Source: Phialocephala subalpina
Lineage: Eukaryota > Ascomycota > Leotiomycetes > Helotiales > Mollisiaceae
Direction of reading: 5' to 3'
NCBI GenBank assembly: GCA_900073065.1
Contig: FJOG01000007.1
Coordinates: 979,453-1,043,452, forward strand
Length of the DNA stretch: 64,000 nt
A model generated the notes under the pieces. It had not been told where the DNA came from. It worked only from the letters and a program-made list of their open reading frames with translations, and ran no database searches. Below are positions 34,597 to 43,633 of this stretch, piece by piece. Within the stretch, counting starts at the first letter, position 1. Every line of letters starts with the position of its first letter. A program made the translations under genes and the position numbers.

Positions 34597-34961
34597 ATGT
34601 CCGAAACAATCGTCACCCTCCTCTATCCCAAGAGCGAGAAATTCGACATGAACTAGTCCGTCCATCGCTCTTTCCCCCTAGTATACACTACCAACACCAT
34701 ACTAATACCCAAGCTTCCAGCTACCTCACCTCCCACATGCCCATGGCCGAGAAACACTTCAAATCCCACGGCTTGACCAAATACCAAGTCATACAGGCCG
34801 ATCCGGCAAGTGGGTATGCGACGGTGTGTTTATTGTATTTCAAGGACGCGAAGGGGGCGGATGAGGGGTTTAAGTCGGCGGGGGATGTGTTGGCGGATGT
34901 TCCGAATTATACGGATAGCAAGCTTGTTTCTGTTGGTGGTAAGGTCGTTGGTGGGAACTGA
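34597..34961 (+). CDS. EthD-domain small protein
   Basis: Exons 34597-34655 and 34721-34961 join through a 65-base intron (donor GTCCGT, branch-like CTAAT, acceptor CCAG), giving 99 residues: start MSETIVTLLYPKSEKFDM, junction restoring YYLTSHMPMAEKHF, end SVGGKVVGGN. The YYL-x-x-HMPMAEK pattern is the signature of the EthD ferredoxin-like fold, which is found in small dimeric proteins of uncertain function often near oxidative degradation genes. No such neighbours here. The exact biochemical role is not known. Confidence 0.85.
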
Positions 34962-35225
34962 GCGTGGCAACTGGAGGGATATCTGAAAAGGCGAGAAAAG
35001 TGACAGGTCTGGCGAAGAGTTGTTGAAGGGACTGGGACGAGAGTGAGATTGTGCAGAGAAATCCATTCATTAATCACAACAATTGTGTGTGTGTATGCGT
35101 GCGAAAGTCCTTGTGGTATATCCCGCCCCAGGATAAAATCAACAAAACTCCCAATCCCTTCATCCAAGCTTGTTCGTACAAATTATGCATCCTTTTTCAT
35201 CTTCCATCTTCCGTCTTCGTTTCGT
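34962..35225. other. Convergent 3' region of EthD gene and PMP3
   Basis: 264 bases between the EthD stop and the PMP3 stop on the opposite strand. Includes a GTGTGTGTGT tract near 35082. No gene. Confidence 0.5.
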
Positions 35226-35536
35226 TTACGTATACTTTGCCGGATCGTGCTTTGAAATAACCCACCACGCATCTGCCAGACCTGTTAGCATCTTCTCTCC
35301 GGAGCGATTGCCGAAGACGCAAAGACTTACGGATCACACCTGGAATCCAGCCTAGGATAGTCAACAAGATGTTGATCAGGAAGTCGGCAGCACATCCTCT
35401 CTTGAGGAACACGGCCAAGGGAGGAATGAAGATTGCGACGAGGTAGGCGAAGACGTCTGACTGGAAGGTGTTGTTAGTGGTATGCTCAAGTATGCCTATG
35501 CAGCTGAGGACTTACCGAGCTTGATGCTTGTGCCAT
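35226..35536 (-). CDS. PMP3: PMP3-type small stress-response membrane protein
   Basis: Exons 35536-35516, 35460-35331, 35272-35226 encode about 65 residues. Core: DVFAYLVAIFIPPLAVFLKR, GCAADFLINILLTILGWIPG, VIHAWWVISK, which matches the two-helix Pmp3/RCI2 family. Such proteins sit in the plasma membrane and modulate membrane potential and cation tolerance. Both splice junctions are needed to restore the frame, and the 21-base first exon (MAQASSS) is typical of this gene in filamentous fungi. The gene diverges from the zinc-binding-like protein at 35897. Confidence 0.92.
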
Positions 35537-35896
35537 TGTGTATTATTTTGGGGGTTTGTTATTGATTCGAAGATGAATTGTAGTTGTAGTGTGTTATTTT
35601 GTTGTTTAAGACTTGAGAGTAAACACAAGAGAAACCTTTTGTATTTGTAGGACAACCAAGTGGAAGCAATCACAATTATTCTTGGCACTGAAACTGTGCT
35701 CCAAGAAAGCGTGTTAATGACGTAGCACACAAGGGGGAGCCTCGGCTCGTGGAACTGATTTCATTGGCAGTCTGGCCCAATAGTGGAGCTACCCAGCCAC
35801 GTGTGGCTAGATTTAGCGATTTGCCCTGAATCTCGGCTGTGGCGCAGAGAATCAACCTCACCATCATTTCTGAATCGTGCCTCATCCACGCAACAC

Positions 35897-36493
35897 ATGA
35901 TGAATGAACCAAAATCCTCAGCTGGATATGGAGATTCACAGCCACAACCAGCACAACCATCCTCATCCAATCCTCCTGTGATAACCGAACCTACACCCCC
36001 AAAACAAGAACCTCACAGCAAGCCATGCTCCCTTTGCCACCGTCGCCGAGACGTTCTCATTCGCTGCCAAATCGACGAGACGCGAAAATGGCACTTCGTC
36101 TGCACGGGCAAATGCTGGAAAGAAGTTTCTGGTGGGCAAGTTGAAGGGGATCGAGAGCACAGGGACTATAAATACGGCGGAATGTGGAAGAACAAGCATG
36201 AGTATGTGAGTGCGAAGATCAAGGGAAAGGCGAAAAACGAGAATAAGAATCTATGGAATGGGACGCCCGGACCTCATCGTAGACCAGCGGCGAAGGAGAA
36301 GTTGTTCAAAAGGAGGAAGGACCTTGGACAATCGCATGATGCAGGACACGGGAAGGCAGGAGTGGTGATTGGGAGTCAAGTTGATGATGGGGAGGGGGAT
36401 ATTTCTGAGTTCTCTGATGAGGATGATTATGTTGAATATGAGGAGCCTGGGTATGGATTGTCACATGTTCAAGTGAAGCATGTAGAAGAATGA
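35897..36493 (+). CDS. Fungal protein of unknown function with a Cys pair motif
   Basis: 199 residues from the Met pair MMNEPKSSAGYG (35897). The frame is open back to 35783, but the preceding bases include a CACGTG-like motif and read more like a promoter, so I take the inner start. A central CSLCHRRRDVLIRC followed by WHFVCTGKCW contains four or five Cys residues that may bind zinc. The C-terminal half is Lys-rich then acidic (SEFSDEDDYVEYEEPGYG), a pattern seen in nuclear proteins. I do not recognise a named family. Divergent from PMP3, with 360 bases between starts. Confidence 0.7.
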   Translation: MMNEPKSSAGYGDSQPQPAQPSSSNPPVITEPTPPKQEPHSKPCSLCHRRRDVLIRCQIDETRKWHFVCTGKCWKEVSGGQVEGDREHRDYKYGGMWKNKHEYVSAKIKGKAKNENKNLWNGTPGPHRRPAAKEKLFKRRKDLGQSHDAGHGKAGVVIGSQVDDGEGDISEFSDEDDYVEYEEPGYGLSHVQVKHVEE

Positions 36494-36706
36494 TGTTTTG
36501 AATGTATTTCTTGCAAAACCCATGTTTACATTCATCTAATATGGCAAAGTTGCCCGCATGTACGCCCCGCTCCCAATTTCAGACAGAAAGCCATCCGCTC
36601 TGTTGTACAAAGTTCTTGAGTTTGAGTGCTGAAATGCTCAAGCACAGTCCATCTAGTCTTTCATGCAAACTCTCGCATCGAAGTCCTGAATTCCTCAAAG
36701 ACGACT

Positions 36707-37711
36707 TCAACTGAGGTCCCTATTTGAAGGAGCCAGATTCAGAGATTCCGTAGCCTTGGCCAGATTCTTATCGTCCTTGTCAGAGCCCGTGCGATCTTTG
36801 GACTCGCTTCCCTTGCCTCCTTCCTCAATCAAAGTCGAGGCTCCACTATTTGAGTCCTCCTCGTCCTCACCAGAGTCTTCGCGATCTTCGTCGTTGCTCT
36901 TTTCACCATATTTCTCAAACAATATCGCATTGAATCTCCTCACGACTTCATAATGGTCATCTTCCTCCTCTTCCCCTTCTTCCTCCTCCTCATAATCATC
37001 ATCCTGATCATCATAATCACGAAAATGATAGACCTCAGGATCAGTCACAAACCTCACAGCCGTGAACCGAACCTCCTTGAACCGTACTACCTTCTGGTGT
37101 TTATTCAGAACCGGCCACGCATCAACTTTGGCCACTTCTTCTCTAGTATTTAGGATTGTTTTTGGTCGGGTACCGCCTGATGCTCGCTTTCCAGCTTCTT
37201 CGGCTGCTGCTGCTCTTTCCGCTACCTCCTCGGGTGTGAGGTCGATTTCGAACCTTACCTTCTTCTTCAGCTCCATATATCGAGACCAGAAGTCGTTCTC
37301 TGAATCTAAGTCCTCCTCATGGTCTTCGGCCTTGAATGCGTCCTCTCGAAGTAACTCTGGGGCAGCGATGGGGGTGTAGGCACTCCACGTGCTCGTGGGT
37401 TTGGATGGTGGTGCGGATGCCTCAGCTACTTCATCTTTGCCGAGTGTATGACTGGGAGCGGTCGACGCATCGACCTTGTTGGAGCTAGCAGTCTCGACAC
37501 CTTCAGCCAGCTTGGTAGGCTCAGGAGTCTCTGATGTCTCGGGTGGTTCAACATGGCTCGCAAGATCGGACAAACGATGAGGACAACGGGGGCACGGCTT
37601 CGTTGGCTTCTTTGATGGCGACGAAGAAGAACTTGATGATCGTGAAGACATCATAAAGACTGGTACGAATAAGAATAGTCGAGAGTTATGAGAAAATTGT
37701 GGAATCCTCAA
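36707..37711 (-). CDS. Acidic low-complexity protein of unknown function
   Basis: 334 codons in one frame, or about 315 residues from the Met pair at residue 20 (37654, MMSSRSSSSSSSPSKK). It opens with Ser/Pro and CPRCPHRL, then a charged region with EVAERAAAAEEAGKR, then Asp/Glu runs (residues 225-255 and 275-290). A TATAAAAG box at about 37757-37764 (minus strand) lies 50-100 bases upstream of the candidate starts. Composition suggests an intrinsically disordered, perhaps nuclear or cytosolic protein; no catalytic motif is visible. Confidence 0.7.
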   Translation of the reverse strand: MRIPQFSHNSRLFLFVPVFMMSSRSSSSSSSPSKKPTKPCPRCPHRLSDLASHVEPPETSETPEPTKLAEGVETASSNKVDASTAPSHTLGKDEVAEASAPPSKPTSTWSAYTPIAAPELLREDAFKAEDHEEDLDSENDFWSRYMELKKKVRFEIDLTPEEVAERAAAAEEAGKRASGGTRPKTILNTREEVAKVDAWPVLNKHQKVVRFKEVRFTAVRFVTDPEVYHFRDYDDQDDDYEEEEEGEEEEDDHYEVVRRFNAILFEKYGEKSNDEDREDSGEDEEDSNSGASTLIEEGGKGSESKDRTGSDKDDKNLAKATESLNLAPSNRDLS

Positions 37712-37753
37712 AAATCGTTGTCACAAATTTCGATTTCCTTTGATGTTGTTTGG

Positions 37754-37766
37754 TCTTTTATACAGA
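37754..37766 (-). promoter_or_regulatory. TATA-box-like motif upstream of the acidic protein gene
   Basis: The minus strand reads GTCTGTATAAAAGACC here. Distance to the possible start codons (37711 or 37654) fits a core promoter. Function is inference. Confidence 0.5.
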
Positions 37767-38164
37767 CAAATGGGTGTCGCAGCCCGCAACGACCTCTATG
37801 ACTGTCCCATGTTCGACGAACTTGTTTTTAGATGTGAACCGAAATTCGATTCACGCATTCTCCAGATTGACAGGGTTCCGGTATAGGAAATTCATGACAG
37901 AGGGGATATTCGAGTCATATTCTCTTTATTGTCGACTTCTACTACTACTTCTACAGAACCATGTTCGACACATACGTTCAATTATCCACATGAATCGAGG
38001 TCTCAATGTTGCCATCCTCCCAGCCGTGCCTGGACTGTCTCGATCCACTCTATCTCAACGAAGAGAACGGTTGTTCAGGCCATGACGCTTTACTAGATGC
38101 AGCATCACAGCCTATGGTAAAGTCTCCGCAAAGCTAGGAGATCAAAATGCTAATGTCTATTAAA

Positions 38165-39076
38165 CTACCTCTCCTCAACTCTCCTTTCAGCATAGACAGT
38201 CAACCCCTCATTCTCACTCTCAGTCTCCCACCCCCTACTACCACCACTTGCTTGCGCACTACCCCTCCTTGACACAACGCTATTAATATCACCTACAAAC
38301 CCCGGGCACCTAGCTCTCACACACCTCTCATTCCATCCCTCAATTTTTCTCCCCTCCTCACTCGATTGCCGTAATCTACTCTCTCTCCTATCAAACCCTC
38401 CCTCTATAACATCCGGCGCTCCATCTTCCCATTCTTCTTCACTGCCCCTATCTCCTCCCCTTACACCCATCCCTCTATTTCTCACTGGTACGCCTCCGTA
38501 TCTAGGATCATGGCCCAGCGGTCTCCTGCGGGAGGCGAGCTCACGAGAAGTGGTTTGTTGCCGCCAGCGTCTATCGAGTTCTTGTTCTGTCATGATTGGT
38601 TCGCCGGTTTCTGGACAGCGGACAAGTGGGAGCGGGAAGATGGTGGTTGAGTGGCACGTACCAGTGTTGCATCTATGTCTTGTAGTTCTTGATCTACCTC
38701 TTTGCTCTGGAGAGACTGAAGAGATTCGCGAGGGGCTTAGGTCTCGAGTTGTGACGGGGAGCATGACCGTCGGGGTCTGAGGTCTGGAGATCTGCGGTTG
38801 TGGGTTCTGGAGGGCTTGGCATGTGATGGGTTCGTATTGTGCTGGTTGGAGCTGTTGTTGGGGTTGAGGTTGGAATTGGTCGAGTTGGTGTTCTGGTGCT
38901 GGAGTCGGTACTGGCGCTGGTTCTGTGTAGTCGTCTTGGTGTGAGATCTGGCAGCCCATAGACGGTGGTGTAGCTGGCTCTGGTGTTGGTGTCATGGCTA
39001 TGGTAGAGAGAAATATAGCGAGAGGAGAAGTATTTGAAGTTGCGTGGTGGATGGGAATGGACGTGATTTCCCTCAT
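38165..39076 (-). CDS. Pro/Gln-rich protein of unknown function
   Basis: 303 codons, or about 276 residues if translation begins at the internal Met MTPTPEPATPPSMG (about 38995), which fits the Pro/Gln-rich start better. Middle part: TGTCHSTTIFPLPLVRCPET and EPIMTEQELDRRWRQQ, possibly a short conserved block with one Cys pair. The remainder is disordered, Arg/Ser-rich. No domain recognised. The frame is open without introns, and codon use looks like the neighbours. Confidence 0.55.
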   Translation of the reverse strand: MREITSIPIHHATSNTSPLAIFLSTIAMTPTPEPATPPSMGCQISHQDDYTEPAPVPTPAPEHQLDQFQPQPQQQLQPAQYEPITCQALQNPQPQISRPQTPTVMLPVTTRDLSPSRISSVSPEQRGRSRTTRHRCNTGTCHSTTIFPLPLVRCPETGEPIMTEQELDRRWRQQTTSRELASRRRPLGHDPRYGGVPVRNRGMGVRGGDRGSEEEWEDGAPDVIEGGFDRRESRLRQSSEEGRKIEGWNERCVRARCPGFVGDINSVVSRRGSAQASGGSRGWETESENEGLTVYAERRVEER

Positions 39077-39588
39077 TCACACGAGTAGGCAATGGAATCA
39101 GAAACCTTCTGAATGTACCAGAGACTATGAGACCATAGAAACAGGGAACAATAGCTATTGTGAAGAGCACGATCATAGCCAGAGACACGGGGGTAAAAAG
39201 CATCGCATTGAGAATAGAACAACTGCAGCCAGAGTCTGCAACCTCCAGATATCAACCGCCATGTGCCTAATCAACGGGAACGAAAGATGTCAAGTCCTGA
39301 GAATCTATGGTCATCAACTCTGCCATCACGAGATTCCCAAAGTCCCTGATCCTCCCGGTAATCCACCACCAGTGCCATTAAGAACGATGTGAGTTGATTC
39401 GCCTTAAGTGCTGTGCTAGAGTCATGTTGATGAGTTAAATGTTTCGAAGTCGTCGGGCGTAAGGATGTGAATGTAAGCCTCCGAGGTCGTGAACGTAGTC
39501 GAAAGAAAGTCAAGCCGTACTCTGCGTATCCTCGAGTTCATTTACTATTGTATAGTCGTGCCGCCTATCGTACAACCGCCAGGAGTCT

Positions 39589-40939
39589 TCACCACATTGG
39601 CATGGGAAGTTGACGCATGCGATGTTGTTTTCCAGCCTCCTTTGGATCAGGGCAGGCAGGACAGTCGCAGTGGAAGCCATAATCATCGTACAGCTTGCTT
39701 GGATTGTTCGTGTACTGGATCGTAATCTCGTCCCCATTTTTCATTGGGTTGATAGATGTAGTGACCATATGACGGAGCTCTTCGTTCCATTTGTATGTGC
39801 AGGTAGCATGAGGGTGGCAGGCATGGTTGAAGCGAGATGACTTGATGAATATACCGCACGCGCTACCTGGAATCTCGAAGCTGGGGCGCAATATTAGCTA
39901 ATGGAATGTTCCGAGAGATAAGGGTCATCAACTTACCGGTTGGTCTTGAATATAGCGAGTAGTCGAGGAAGCCCTAGACCAGACCAACCATGCAATGATC
40001 GGTACTCTACCCTCTGCTCTGCGGTCAAGTTCCAGTACATATAGTAGACGTCCATAGTGGCTGCTCGAAACAACGGCTCCTCAGACATAACAACGGTCCC
40101 AACCTCGATGTCCTTTGTTGCAAAAGCTCCATAACCTCCCTTGGGTGACTTTCGGACCTCGAAGTATTCGGAGACGAAGATTGGGTCGGGCTTCGCGGGA
40201 GGCTTGGGGTATATGGAGTCGATGGAGGAGCCGGAGGATGCCCGGGAATGTTCGGAGTTGAAGGAAGAGGAGGAGCTCGAATCTTCAAGCTTTGGAGGGG
40301 AAACCTGCTGTAGGAATTGACGGCGGAGGCTGATCGGACTCTGGGGGACTGACGGGAGTCGAGGCTCCTGCTTGAACGTCTTCCACGCATTGCCCGGAAG
40401 CAGCTCCTGCGCTGGGAGTTGCTTCCCGGTGTATCTGGTCTGGCCGAAACATTAGCATGTGCACAATGTCCTAGGAGCGGAAACCTACTCCGCCGAACCT
40501 AAATACCCATCCCGCCATCCACTCATCAAAGTCAGTGGCCAATGTTGCCAGCGGGATCCGTGCCTCCGGGCGGATGGCGGATTGTGTGGGAATCATCTTC
40601 GGAGCTGGGAGGGTCAGCGGAGTGCAATTGTGATAGCGGTTGCCCGGAAGCAGCTCCTGCGCTGGGAGTTGCTTCCCGGTGTATCTGGTCTGGCCGAAAC
40701 ATTAGCATGTGCACAATGTCCTAGGAGCGGAAACCTACTCCGCCGAACCTAAATACCCATCCCGCCATCCACTCATCAAAGTCAGTGGCCAATGTTGCCA
40801 GCGGGATCCGTGCCTCCGGGCGGATGGCGGATTGTGTGGGAATCATCTTCGGAGCTGGGAGGGTCAGCGGAGTGCAATTGTGATAGCGGTGAAGCCGCGG
40901 ACAATCTACTGTCGCGAATAGCACCAATGATGATGGCAT
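39589..40939 (-). CDS. SET-domain protein with internally duplicated N-terminus
   Basis: Exons on the minus strand: 40939-40757, 40689-40507, 40439-39937, 39880-39589; total 387 codons. The SET core (FEVRKSPKGGYGAFATKDIE, then SRFNHACHPHATC, then NGDEITIQYTN) and the post-SET Cys cluster (FHCDCPACPD) identify a SET methyltransferase of the SMYD/SET5-like fungal group. The exon pair around codons 17-77 is duplicated: a perfect 250-bp tandem copy (40391-40640 and 40641-40890) carries the end of one exon, a 67-base intron and the start of the next. Because coding length per unit is 183 bases, the frame is kept and 61 residues are repeated. The start Met at 40939 lies in a diverged repeat area and is uncertain. 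Target protein unknown. Confidence 0.8.
40391..40890. repeat. Perfect 250-bp tandem duplication (two copies)
   Basis: Positions 40391-40640 and 40641-40890 are identical over all 250 bases. Only one base of microhomology (T) is visible at the joint. It lies inside the SET gene. Two identical copies mean either a very recent duplication or an assembly artefact. Confidence 0.95.
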
Positions 40940-41235
40940 GCGGGTGAAAAATTGTCTGTGTTTCGTTGCTTTGTAGTGATAAGCTGGTTAAGAAGATATG
41001 GTGTAGTTGAATCTCCGATGGACCTACGGACAATCTGTTCTCGTGAATAGCATCAATGAAAGAAGTGCGCAGGTGAGGGAGCGCTTGTATTTGGCTGTAT
41101 ATCACAACGACAAGCTGGTCAAGAAGATATCATGCAATTGAATGTCCGACGAAGCTGTGGACAATCTATTCTCGTGAATAGCATCAACGGAGAAAGTGTG
41201 TGGGTGAATGAGTGCACAGCAACCAAAGGAGATAG
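40865..41235. repeat. Diverged tandem repeats of about 130 bp
   Basis: Three imperfect units. The word GGACAATCT recurs at 40899, 41028 and 41159 (spacing 129 and 131), and a second shared block AAGCTGGT(T/C)AAGAAGATAT recurs at 40981 and 41112. The SET start codon falls inside the first unit. On the minus strand the units give related peptides such as ATVDCPRLHRYHNC and TRIDCPQLRRTFNC, so the repeats were once coding or are copied from coding DNA. Confidence 0.7.
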
Positions 41236-41901
41236 GTGGATGATGGCAGCGATGAAGATGAAGATGAGGAACTTACAGAAGTCGATTGAGGAACAAGCCT
41301 CCTTTTGCACCAAGCGGTTTCCATCGCCGACAGTCGCCATCATAGTCCCAAAGAAGGGAGGAGAGCGGCTAAAAAGTCTACTGGACGACAAAGATCGATG
41401 CGAAGGTCCAGATTGACAATCAATCAAAAATTGACAGCAAAAAACAAGCAAAAGCCAGAGGGAAAGCAAGATCGACGGCGATCGCGACCGCCACAGCGAG
41501 TCGAGCAAGCACAAGGCCGTGTCCATTGCAATTGACCCATCAGGGCAGGGACAATGACGCGATGGTGATGGTGACGAACGATGGATGTTGCAGATCGAGA
41601 AAGGAAAGTTTGTTCGACGGACGATGGACGATGGAAGGGAACTTAAATACCTACGTACAGTACCTACCTGAGACGCTAGTGAAAACCACGTGTTTGCCCC
41701 TGCAGCGAGGGAAAAAGAGACGCCACAAAGTCCCAGAGACCCCAGGACATTCAAAGTCGAAGTCATGAGCATGAGAGCTCGAAGAAAACTTTGAACTCTA
41801 TAAGGCGCTACTCGGAGTTCGGCTCTAGGTCCATCATACCTATTCAAAGTAATCTTACCTCTAAATCTTGGACACGGATCGCGATTCACTCCCTCTTTTC
41901 A
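41236..41901. other. Region between the repeats and the GST relic
   Basis: A 256-codon minus-strand frame (41889-41119) spans this but is Ser/Leu/Arg-rich without motif and ends in the repeat unit; it may be a 5' exon region of the SET gene or chance. Otherwise nothing supported. Confidence 0.35.
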
Positions 41902-42845
41902 TCAATTTCCCCAAGATTTGGCAGTTCCATTCTTCACGGCCAAGCGCTACAGTAGTCAGTCAAGTCATGCGGACACAGCTCCAAAGCAACTTACCTCTCC
42001 AATTCTCGCGATCCACTTTAGCAGATGAGGAAACTCTTGCATCTCACCTTCGCTGATCTGACCTGAGAATTTGTACCCTAAAGCCCCAAGCTTTGAATTG
42101 TCAGCCAAGTAGGATAACACATGAAGGTGAAGCCTTGCGCCATGCTGCGATATCTGCGACCGAGTACTTTCCTCTACCATTTCCCGAGAGATAGTCTCTT
42201 TCTTCACCTGTATACTTTCCTGTAAGCTGAAGCTCAAGAACACCGAAGATACGCAAAGTCTCTTTCTTGAAGCGGTCGATAGCAAATGCAATGAATCTCA
42301 GTAGTGAATTCAAGTGAATTTTCGTGGATCTTACATTTATCTTTCTGGGGAGCTAACTTGCCAAACCAGTTTAGTTGACCTTCGATTGGTCGTCCCTGCT
42401 ATGTTGTCAGCTTGATTTCTGACGCGGGCGAAGGTATTCATACACTGTCATGCCAGAAGAAGAACCATTGAAGACATTGGCTGCGCTGAAGTTCATCTTT
42501 GAATCCAAATGTGTCTTTCTGGTCGAACTTCTTCAGAAGATATAACATGACATCTAATGTCTCCATGACTGGAAATGGTGGGGACTTCGTGTTATCAACG
42601 AGCACTGGGATTCTTCCTGCGAGGTTTGAGCTACTGTACTGTCCTTTTGAATAGATTCATACGTGCCATTTGGGTTCAAGCGAAGGACCCAGTCTTCTTT
42701 CTGTGTATTCTTGGGGATAGAGATAGGGGTATGGGTGTCTGTTCACTCTAAGCTTCGCGTAGAAGCATGAGCCAAGACCAAACACATATAGCATTATCTG
42801 GACCTTCTTGCCATTTGGTGTCGAAGTTGTAAGCAAGTGCAGCCC
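41902..42845 (-). pseudogene. Ure2-like glutathione S-transferase gene, decayed
   Basis: Thioredoxin-fold N-terminal segment LLTTSTPNGKKVQIML (about 42820) and NTQKEDWVLRLNPNG then RIPVLVDNTKSPPFPVMET, followed by WFFFWHDS and the C-terminal domain (RFKKETLRIFGVLELQLTG, RDYLSGNGRGKYSVADIAAW, GYKFSGQISEGEMQEFPHLL, KWIARIGE, and a last short exon RLAVKNGTAKSWGN ending 41902). Two of the required introns have GC rather than GT donors (after NPNG, about 42676, and after AAW), and at least two frame shifts remain (after KVQIML and in the WPW/GYKF region). Intact homologues conjugate glutathione to electrophiles. The combined defects suggest a pseudogene; transcript data could rescue it. Confidence 0.6.
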
Positions 42846-43633
42846 TTGGACGTATGGTCAACTTCCACTCTATGCCAATAATTCTTGGCATCTTTCACAT
42901 CCGCGGGAGTATCCTTGTGATAGAACTGAGATGCTATTCTGACTGGAGAAGTATGACTTGATCTTTGTTTTCCAACGAGTTTGCTTCTCAACCTATGGTC
43001 TAGCGAAGTAAATCCTGAAGCTCTCAAGTGAGGGGATATCATCGACGTCATTAGCCTCCTTTCATAGAGCCACAAGCTTCTCCTACACGTGACCACGTTG
43101 AAGGATTTTGTGAATTAGACAAAGTGGGAGGTTCAATAGAGAGGTGAAATGTGATGGGTTGTTTGTGAAGCTCGCTGATTGCGTATTAAGCTGAAAATAG
43201 GGGCAGATGGCTCGGCAAACTAGCCTGAGAGCGGTTGGCTCTCCAACGAAAGAGACTCTTGTACCTGACATTCAAGACACAATCATGCCAGGCACCAGCC
43301 ACGATCACGAATAGTTGAGGTTGTATTTGGATTTCGTTGGAGGAGGAGAGCTGATGCAAGCTGATGCAAGCTGATGCAAGCTGATGCAGAGGCCACGACA
43401 ACTGCAGGGAAACCCCCATGTCCACTTTCTCGTCCTCGTATAACCTCGGACCGGCCTTCCTCCGCGTTCATCGGCTCGGATCGAAAGCGAGACCAGCTGC
43501 AGAAGACGCAAAATCTTCGAAACCATCATGACTTCTCCATGGCGTCTCTTCATCCCAAGACTCTTACTGTACTCGATTATATTCGCATCCTGCCGCCCCA
43601 TGAATAACATTGCTCGCAACGAGCGGACCGAGG
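42846..43633. other. Intergenic region between GST relic and Zn2Cys6 gene
   Basis: Contains the short 10-bp direct repeat described separately and the promoter of the plus-strand regulator. The 43305-43712 minus frame is a shadow without motif. Confidence 0.45.
43351..43389. repeat. 10-bp tandem repeat, about four copies
   Basis: CTGATGCAAG repeated four times, the last copy imperfect (CTGATGCAGA). It lies about 245 bases upstream of the regulator start. Confidence 0.85.

Noticed and set aside
39510..39737. Extra C-terminal exon of the SET protein (CVNFPCQCGEDSW...)
   Set aside because: It would need an unproven intron after the post-SET cysteines; the uninterrupted frame ending at 39589 is simpler.
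40459..40921. Two identical plus-strand ORFs of 60-97 codons
   Set aside because: They are shadows of the duplicated SET exon, identical because the DNA is duplicated, not separate genes.
41119..41889. 256-codon minus-strand frame upstream of the SET gene
   Set aside because: No domain and atypical composition; it ends inside the diverged repeat. Kept only as a possible 5' exon region.
43351..43389. CRISPR-like short direct repeats
   Set aside because: Units abut without spacers; this is a plain 10-bp tandem repeat in a eukaryotic genome.
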